Source of the DNA: Desarmillaria ectypa
Lineage: Eukaryota > Basidiomycota > Agaricomycetes > Agaricales > Physalacriaceae
Assembly (NCBI GenBank): GCA_030407005.1
Contig: JAUDYN010000003.1
Location: 3,472,001 to 3,536,000 of the forward strand
Direction: 5' to 3'
DNA: 64,000 nt
Part shown: positions 58,041 to 64,000 of the stretch, one piece after another
How the letters are laid out: each line of letters opens with the position of its first letter
Numbering within the stretch: position 1 is the stretch's first letter
The notes under the pieces: generated by a model
Told to the model about the DNA's origin: nothing
Seen by the model: only the letters and a program-made list of their open reading frames with translations
Databases searched by the model: none
Translations under genes and position numbers: made by a program

Positions 58041-59889
58041 TCACGTTCGTTCTTCATCCCGAAGATGATAGTTCTCACAGCACAGGAGGGATTGTAGAAG
58101 GGGAACGCATATCCGTAGCGATATATGTGGAAGGACGTCGATGGGCACCGCGACGTTGACTGGGACCGACATTAATGAAATCAAGGTGTAGGATAACGAC
58201 ATGGGCCACTCACTAATAATCCAGAATATCATGAAGAACGGAACGAATCTCAGCGTCATGTGTTACCATCGCCTCGAGCGCCAGCCCCACAGCCAACATG
58301 CTAACGTAATTAGCCATCCAGAAAACGAGGAATCCAGAGTGTCCTAATCTGCATCGCTAGGGTTCAGGAAACGGGAAGAAGAACGGAAGCGTTGACTCAC
58401 ACACTGGAGAAGTCTACCTGGAAGGCCAGACTCAAGGAGTAGAACAGCAATTCGATGACACGACAGAGGTACGTTGTAGTGGTCCGGCGCGACATAGTTG
58501 GTGGCGAATGGCGGCAACAACATCACGGAAAGCGTCTGGATCCAATACTGCTAGTGACGAGAGAGCAGTAAGAGCGACGGTAGATCCCTCTTTCGCGGCA
58601 TGATACAATTCAAGCTTGAAAAAGAGCCAGCATCAGAAATGACCAAGTTGAAGGTGAACTTTTCACTTACTTTGAAGGAGCTCATTGTATGCGGCAACGA
58701 CGACATGTCGTAAGTGGTGGGTATGTGTTGTTGCCCTAGGAGGCCCGACGCGTCTGAGTCACGTTTTGGTCACGCTTATCTGACTTTAATGAGGGAGTCT
58801 GTCGTCAATGCTGTCTCTAGTCCGGATTGTTGACGAGCGACGGAGCAAAAATTCTACACGGGATGGGCGCGGTCAGGAAGAAACAGGTTTCAGTGAGATG
58901 GAAGGCATACTACAATGAAGAACGACAGCACAAGCAGGTAGATGAGACCGACAAAGGTGACGGCACTGGCTCTGCATGGCCGGTGAGATACATATAGCTA
59001 TACAGAAGAAAAATGGACGTACACTGAGATATCGAAAGGCCGCAGGTTGTTGAGGGTATAACTGACAAGCTCTATCAATATTTGCGGCGCGGTAGTGGAT
59101 ATTGGAGCCAGGGCATCGGGAAATGACGACCAGACTTATACAAGAAATGAATGGGAAAAGTTTTGAGTGATGACGGCAAGCGAAGTTTGTACGGATGGGG
59201 GTATTAAAGAGCGACTATAGAAAACATATATAAGGAAGTGTAATTTTGAAGGTAGAGTGGTTACTCACTAAGTATTCTCGTTTCGTGCTTCGACGGTGTA
59301 GACTGTGATAACTTCCGAACCGTCATATGAGGAATTTACTGACGACAGTGCTGATTGTAGAGCAGTCGTGGCGTTTGAGTTGACTGCGTTTCCGATGAGC
59401 CACTATCAAGAGAGGAATGGAAATGAACACATACCGACAACAGCGGTCCACGTCTTCTGATCGACGACTAGATCAGCGACCTCTCCTACACCGCCAGAAA
59501 AGTCGCTCGATGGCCGTTCCGTCCAAGACAACCTTGATGATGAAGACAGAAAACCATGAACAACCGCGTTTCTTACTGTCGAACCATTAAAGTCCTGTCG
59601 CGGCAATAAGCTTAAGACACAAATAATATGATAGGGAACAATCACTCACTACAACCCATCCCTGTAATTATGCGCTGGGACCTTCCACAGGGCACCCCAC
59701 TATATCGAAAAGACCAATGGTCACGGCCAGTGTCCCAGCGGCTACGGCCTTCATATACATGGCTCGCGACGCCTTCATTGAAGTGGATCTATCCGTAAAC
59801 TGGGACGAATACGTCGTTTGGGGGTGTACATTTTGGAGGGAAGGAGTTCGTGTAGAGGCTGCTGAATGCATGCTGTTAGTCCGTTTCAT
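58041..59889 (-). pseudogene. DUF3533 (SNG1-like) membrane protein, multiply broken
   Basis: Related to fungal DUF3533 proteins, which include yeast Sng1 (nitrosoguanidine resistance). Pieces in order on the minus strand: MKASRAMYMKAVAAGTLAVT, WGALWKVPAHN, FNGSTVRNAVVHGFLSSSSR with LSWTERPSSDFSGGVGEVAD and LVVDQKTWTAVV, NSNATTALQSALSSVNSSYD and VITVYTVEARNENT, PQILIELVSYTLNNLRPFDI, ASAVTFVGLIYLLVLSFF, RVIELLFYSLSLAFQ, GFLVFWMANYVSMLAVGLAL, FVPFFMIFWII and INVAVPIDVLPH. Lesions: a stop where a tyrosine is expected before WGALWK with a frame change beside it (about 59695); a frame break after LALEAMVT (about 58255); and another after VLPH (about 58118). It cannot encode an intact protein. Confidence 0.7.
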
Positions 59890-60320
59890 AATATTCTGGG
59901 GAACAACGTACCGAAATAGGTCTATTATAAGCATTTTCGACGATTAGGCCTCAAGGTGGATGTCTAATGAGGGATAAGTATACCTATCATCATCATCATC
60001 ATTACATGGCACGGTACCACCTGGACACGCCTATGCATCCGGGTAGGCGGATAGGAGACCCGACGCTAGCTAAGCAAATGCCAACCCCTCGGTGATTGGC
60101 ATCCGTCATCGGGGACTTTAATTTCAAATTCAGCTGCTGAAACCAACCAGACAGCGTGTTAAGAATATGCCAAAATCCGGATATGAGAGCGAGGGGCGAG
60201 AAAGGATGATCGAAGCGAGGTAAGATATACTAGGAAATATGTATGTCTTTAGAGAATAGAATGGATTCCGGCGAGGGTTCGTGAGGAGACCTGAGAGGCC
60301 CGGTTTGCGAGGTAAAGGGG
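59890..60320. other. Intergenic with an ATC trinucleotide run
   Basis: A short (ATC)n microsatellite lies near 59985-60003. No gene seen. Confidence 0.45.
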
Positions 60321-60321
60321 T

Positions 60322-60445
60322 CAGTAAGCGCGAAGCAATCACTGTAGGAAGTAGCCAGTAAGCGCGAAGCTATTACCGATATAGAAAACCTGTAAGCGCA
60401 GAGCTATTACGGGCTGTAGGTGAAGACAAGCGCTAGGCGTAGCTG
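60322..60445. repeat. Tandem repeat, four decaying units, period 34 bp
   Basis: The core CAGTAAGCGCGAAGCTATTA recurs with the AAGCGC element starting at 60326, 60360, 60394 and 60428, exactly 34 bp apart each time. Units 1-3 are close matches and unit 4 is degenerate. Unit ends GTAA...TTAC are inverted. Spacers of 13 bp differ in sequence. Confidence 0.75.
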
Positions 60446-62649
60446 AGGGTTTATGCAGGAAGGTATGTTGAAAGTAGTAGATTCGATTTTCGATTTTCTT
60501 TGATACAATGTTACAGATGGTATTTATATACTAAAGTGCTCAAGTCGTTAATATTCTACAATGCTCTATTATATTCTAGTATGAGCAAGAAGAATAGAGA
60601 AAGTAAGAGAAAATACATGTGAGTCACTGCTAGGACCGAGAAGGCCGGGTATAGGCATGTGTTGACTCATGCACCGAGTTTACGGATACTTGATATCCAT
60701 AACACAGTGAGGGGTCTTCGTTGATATCCTTGAATGATGCATAGTATGAAAGGGAGTGTCTCGGCAATAGTGAACAACAAGGCAGCTTTCATCACCGTCG
60801 GTTGCAGTATAATGGGCCTGTATAGAGGATAGCCTAAAAAGTAGTACACCTGAAATGAGTAAATGATCGATTGGGGCGATGGCGGAATGTCCTGCTGTGC
60901 CTTAATGAAATATGAAGATGAAAATTCAGTACTTACATGTCAGAGAATAAGCAGTGTTAGGAACCATCCTATGACGTTTTAGTTAATTTGGATCCAGCCA
61001 CGTTTGAGGTTACCTCCAGTTTTTCATGTCCTGCATTTCGATGAGATCGACATGCCATTCATTGATGCCCTGACTTGGCCTCAGATGTCGTCGTTGAGAG
61101 GGAATGTAATATGAGCTTCGTTATTATCTCCACCCTCAGCATTGCTCCAGACGGGATGTCTTAATCCGCTATTGCCATACACCATCATCGTAAAGCTATC
61201 TTTGGACGTCCTCACCAAGAGCGTCTCAATGATTGTTGAATTACCTTTATTTTTGATTGCTCGTGCATACACAGTGTTCCTATGAAATGTCGATGTAAAT
61301 CGTTGAAATTCTGAATTTTCGAATCTAAGCCATACAGAATCGTTCGCCTAAAAGATTATGAATTATTAGTGGTCATCAGGTAAAAGGGTGAAGGATGACT
61401 TTACCATTGTTCGTGGTTTGCAACGCGAGTCGCATACAAATACCCGTAGCACCAGCTGGCAGCGCTACGGTTTGTTGACCACAAACATCGCATACAGGCT
61501 GTTCTTCCAAGGTGAAACCGATGTGGAAGGCATCGCCAAGCTACATCCCAACTAGTACCCTGTAGAATCGAGTGCGCTATAACCTCCGTTGGATGGCACG
61601 GTTGCCCAGACCGGCCAACCGATGGTGTGGAACATTGCCTTGGGGAAATGGTCGTCGTAACAATTCCCTCGAGGGTTCGTCGATCATCTTGTATGACCAG
61701 AACTGTCGCCTGCCGCTCAGGGCCGAACATGATGCATCCTGCAATTCGACCTCCAGCAGCTCCATCCTCGGTCGTATACGTCAAACGAAGTGGGAAAATC
61801 TGCACGTAGGCTGATAGGAATCATAGGATACTGGCTGCATACTTCCTGTGATTCTTCATCTTATTCTCCTACTACGTGTGCACAAATGCAAGGGCACAGC
61901 TTGGGTAGGCCCTGACGATTACTTGGCGGGAAATCAGGTTCGTGTCTTCGGCCGTTTCATGGAAGAAGTAAGTAATGAAGTGTCTTCGCATAACTTGAAG
62001 TGTGTATGAGAGACTGAGAATTAACTCCGGACCGGTCATATTTTTTTAATCATTTTCTAAACTCTAAACGCTCTCACCTGATTAACGGAGACCTGGATTT
62101 TACTTTTGCTGAAATAGAACGACTCGAATGTTCCATCCATATTACTTGGCATATCAATCTACCACAGGCCTAGGATCAGCAGACGCTTACTAGATGGCTT
62201 CCCGGAGTTTGACAAAATACAACACTGGAGTTATACACTCATGAACACAGCACCCTCGCCTATCAGACAGGATTAGATGATGACCTATATGGAATGGCGA
62301 TGCTCAGTCAGTGGAAGAAGGCAATACAGCCATAGTGTGGTATTCAGTCAATTACTATAGTGGCGACGAGGAAGGCTGCCCACAGTGTATGCATATATAA
62401 AGGGAGGTTTTAAACCACAGAAGGGTGATAGTGATCATAGTGATGTGCTGGCATGCAACCTGTATCGAGGCAGAAGGTCAGTGAAGGTCATGCAATCGAT
62501 ATGCATTGAGCCTCCAATTTCTTTATGGTTCTTCGATCGCAGATAAGAGCCCAGTAATGCATCTCAGCCTTTTCTGATGATAAGCCAGGGTACTAGTAGT
62601 ATATGCTCCTGTCCAAAGCTATACCGAAACATAATCACTGTGTTGTATT
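60446..62649. other. Gene-poor, decayed region
   Basis: Fragments only. A hydrophobic minus-strand piece at 60667-60849 (MYYFLGYPLYRPIILQPTVM) and a minus-strand stretch at 61081-61805 (TYTTEDGAAGGRIAGCIMFG, ARAIKNKGNSTIIETLLVRT) look coding-like, but I do not recognise them and cannot assemble a gene. The first 200 bases are AT-rich and could be a solo LTR. Confidence 0.35.
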
Positions 62650-63015
62650 CTAAAATTCGACCATTATATAACATATGGAAGTCAATCTAATATGGAAACG
62701 ATTTACACCAATGGAACAGAGAGAGAATAGGGACGGCCAGTCTCCAAAAGGTGGATATGCATCATCCGGCAAATGGGCAAAGGAATAAGTAGAGGAAATG
62801 GGATAAGATATAATGCACGTCAACAGACGTCGATCCCTTGGTACGATAGTGACCACGTCAGAATCACCGGCCAGCCCCTCCAGCTGAGTTTCACAGCGAT
62901 CTTGATGGACAAGGCTATCATTGGTAGTAGAGGCCATCAACGTGGAATGTCCGTACTCATCATCCCCCTCTAGCTGGGCTTCGAGGTCATCACTCGTCGC
63001 ACTGGAATCCTGCTG
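62650..63015 (-). pseudogene. Polytopic membrane protein family, C-terminal tail interrupted by copia
   Basis: The minus strand reads TQQDSSATSDDLEAQLEGDD and NDSLVHQDRCETQLEGLAGD, resembling the copy A tail STQQDSMFSINLNDDPEAQV. The family-like text begins exactly where the LTR ends (63015/63016), so the upstream exons have been separated from the tail. They should lie beyond the right edge of the window. Confidence 0.55.
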
Positions 63016-63232
63016 TGTTGGGATTTTGCTGGAAAGTTTTAGAAGGAGCAATCCGGCATCATGCCGAGAGTCGATGAGTAAGCAAGAGAGTCGTAGAAAG
63101 TTATAGTACATTCTAGATTCTAGTGCAAAGTAGTATAAATATGAGCTCTGTAGGAGCCATAGAATAATAATTCCTTTACATCTGGCTTTACCAGCCTGGA
63201 GTCTACCCTGCACAACACCCAGGATTCCAACA
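63016..63232 (+). mobile_element. Candidate 5' LTR of a Ty1/copia element
   Basis: Starts TGTTGG and ends CCAACA, giving perfect 6 bp inverted ends, and lies directly before a primer-binding site. It contains a TATA-like GTATAAATATG near 63133. Length 217 bp, normal for a small copia LTR. The second LTR is outside the window, so the ends cannot be confirmed here. Confidence 0.6.
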
Positions 63233-63247
63233 GGTTATGGGCCCCAG
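63233..63247 (+). promoter_or_regulatory. Copia primer-binding site, half-tRNA initiator-Met type
   Basis: GGTTATGGGCCCCAG follows the LTR. It is complementary, with one extra C, to the anticodon-arm region of initiator tRNA-Met (…GGGCCCATAACC…). This is the internal 'half-tRNA' priming known for Drosophila copia. Confidence 0.6.
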
Positions 63248-63316
63248 CCCTAACTGAACTACTTACATCATCACCAACTTTGCACTCTCATACTTTACGT
63301 ACACACATAGAACCAA

Positions 63317-64000
63317 ATGGATAGCCAGTCCATGTATAGGATTGAACCCCTTAAGGGCCCAGAAAACTACCCGACATGGAAAGTCAAGATGATCGATATA
63401 CTAACCGATTTAGGTCTAATTGACTATGCCGATGGAAGCTCTGTGGCCCCGGCAGAAGCGGCACTGGTGGCAGATTGGAAGAAGAGCGATAGGAAGGCTC
63501 TTTTGACAATAAGGCTGCGGGTTTCAGATGGCCTGCTGGTGTATATTGCTGGTTCTAAGACTTCGGCAGAAGCCTAGAAAGCTCTGAAGGACATGTATGA
63601 GTCAAGGGGACCCATGGGAATTGTCCTTGTGAGAAGGAAATTCTTTAGAGCTCAGTGTGAAGAAGGAGGAAATATAGAGGAGCATATTAAGACTATGAGG
63701 TCCTACCAGGAGGAGCTAGCATCCCTTAAGCAGACTGTTGAGGAGGAGGACTTCTCAATCACACTGCTTACATCATTTCTGAAATCATGGAATTCATTCA
63801 TTTCATCAGTGGATACTGCAGACTTGAAGGATTCATACAAATTGATCTCCCAAATTCTCCAAGAAGACATCCGATTGCGGGAAAAGACTTCTGACCCAAT
63901 GACAACACTTGCAGCATATAGCAAGAAGAAGTTTAATCTGAAAATCACATGTTACGGATGTGGAGAAACTGGCCACATTAAGGCTAATTGTCCAAATGGG
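63317..64000 (+). mobile_element. Ty1/copia gag with zinc knuckle, in-frame amber stop, cut by right edge
   Basis: Gag-like frame from ATG 63317: MDSQSMYRIEPLKGPENYPT with WKVKMIDILTDLGLIDY, the typical copia capsid start. A TAG at 63575-63577 follows KTSAEA, where tryptophan is usual (A-W-x-x-L). The frame then continues KALKDMYESRGPMGIVLVRR, EEHIKTMRSYQEELASLKQT, SITLLTSFLKSWNSFISSVD, and a CCHC knuckle CYGCGETGHIKANC at 63950-63991. Protease, integrase and RT must lie to the right. The single stop suggests a recently inactivated or read-through copy. Confidence 0.85.

Noticed and set aside
60322..60445. CRISPR-like array of short repeats and 13 bp spacers
   Set aside because: Eukaryotic context, spacers too short, repeats decay quickly, and no cas genes.

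Overview
The window looks like a nuclear chromosome segment of a basidiomycete fungus, most likely an Agaricomycete. Genes are densely packed on both strands and are cut by many 45-65 nt GT-AG introns, sometimes with micro-exons. The mix includes fungal-type ribosomal proteins, a GCN4-like bZIP, a Crinkler-type P-loop protein, a LysM membrane protein, a DUF3533 membrane protein and Ty1/copia retroelements. All calls come from reading the sequence; no database was searched.

1-5 kb is housekeeping: RPL21 and RPS9 share a 223 bp divergent promoter, followed by a U1A/U2B''-type snRNP protein and an unrecognised gene with a C2H2-like end. 5-12 kb holds a Crinkler-type ATPase with an apparent frameshift, a DUF3128 (EMI1-like) gene and a clearly decayed allantoate-permease-type MFS pseudogene. 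12-19 kb holds a direct-repeat array of three paralogues of a family I do not recognise. Copies 1 and 3 carry disabling lesions, copy 2 looks intact, and each copy has a TTTGTT/AACAAA-type inverted repeat upstream. A possible fourth relative lies inverted beside copy 1.

19-29 kb holds a copper amine oxidase divergently arranged with an amino-acid/GABA-type permease across a 936 bp intergenic region with seven HGATAR (GATA-factor) motifs, then a fork-head transcription factor and an intron-containing tRNA-Phe(GAA). 29-47 kb holds a LysM membrane protein, a small secreted protein, RPL28, a DUF2235 hydrolase, an M17 leucyl aminopeptidase, a GCN4-like bZIP with AP-1 and CRE sites upstream, COX6, a TRF4-type poly(A) polymerase and a small basic protein with a GC-AG intron.

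47-64 kb is gene-poor and repeat-rich. It has two apparently intact members and two broken pieces of a polytopic membrane-protein family, a degenerate second copy of the secreted protein, a DUF3533 pseudogene, a 34-bp-period tandem repeat, and a copia element entering at the right edge. The copia 5' LTR appears to have landed inside the tail of a membrane-protein gene.

The best candidates for something undescribed are the 12-19 kb tandem family with its shared upstream palindrome, and the amine oxidase/permease pair with its GATA cluster.
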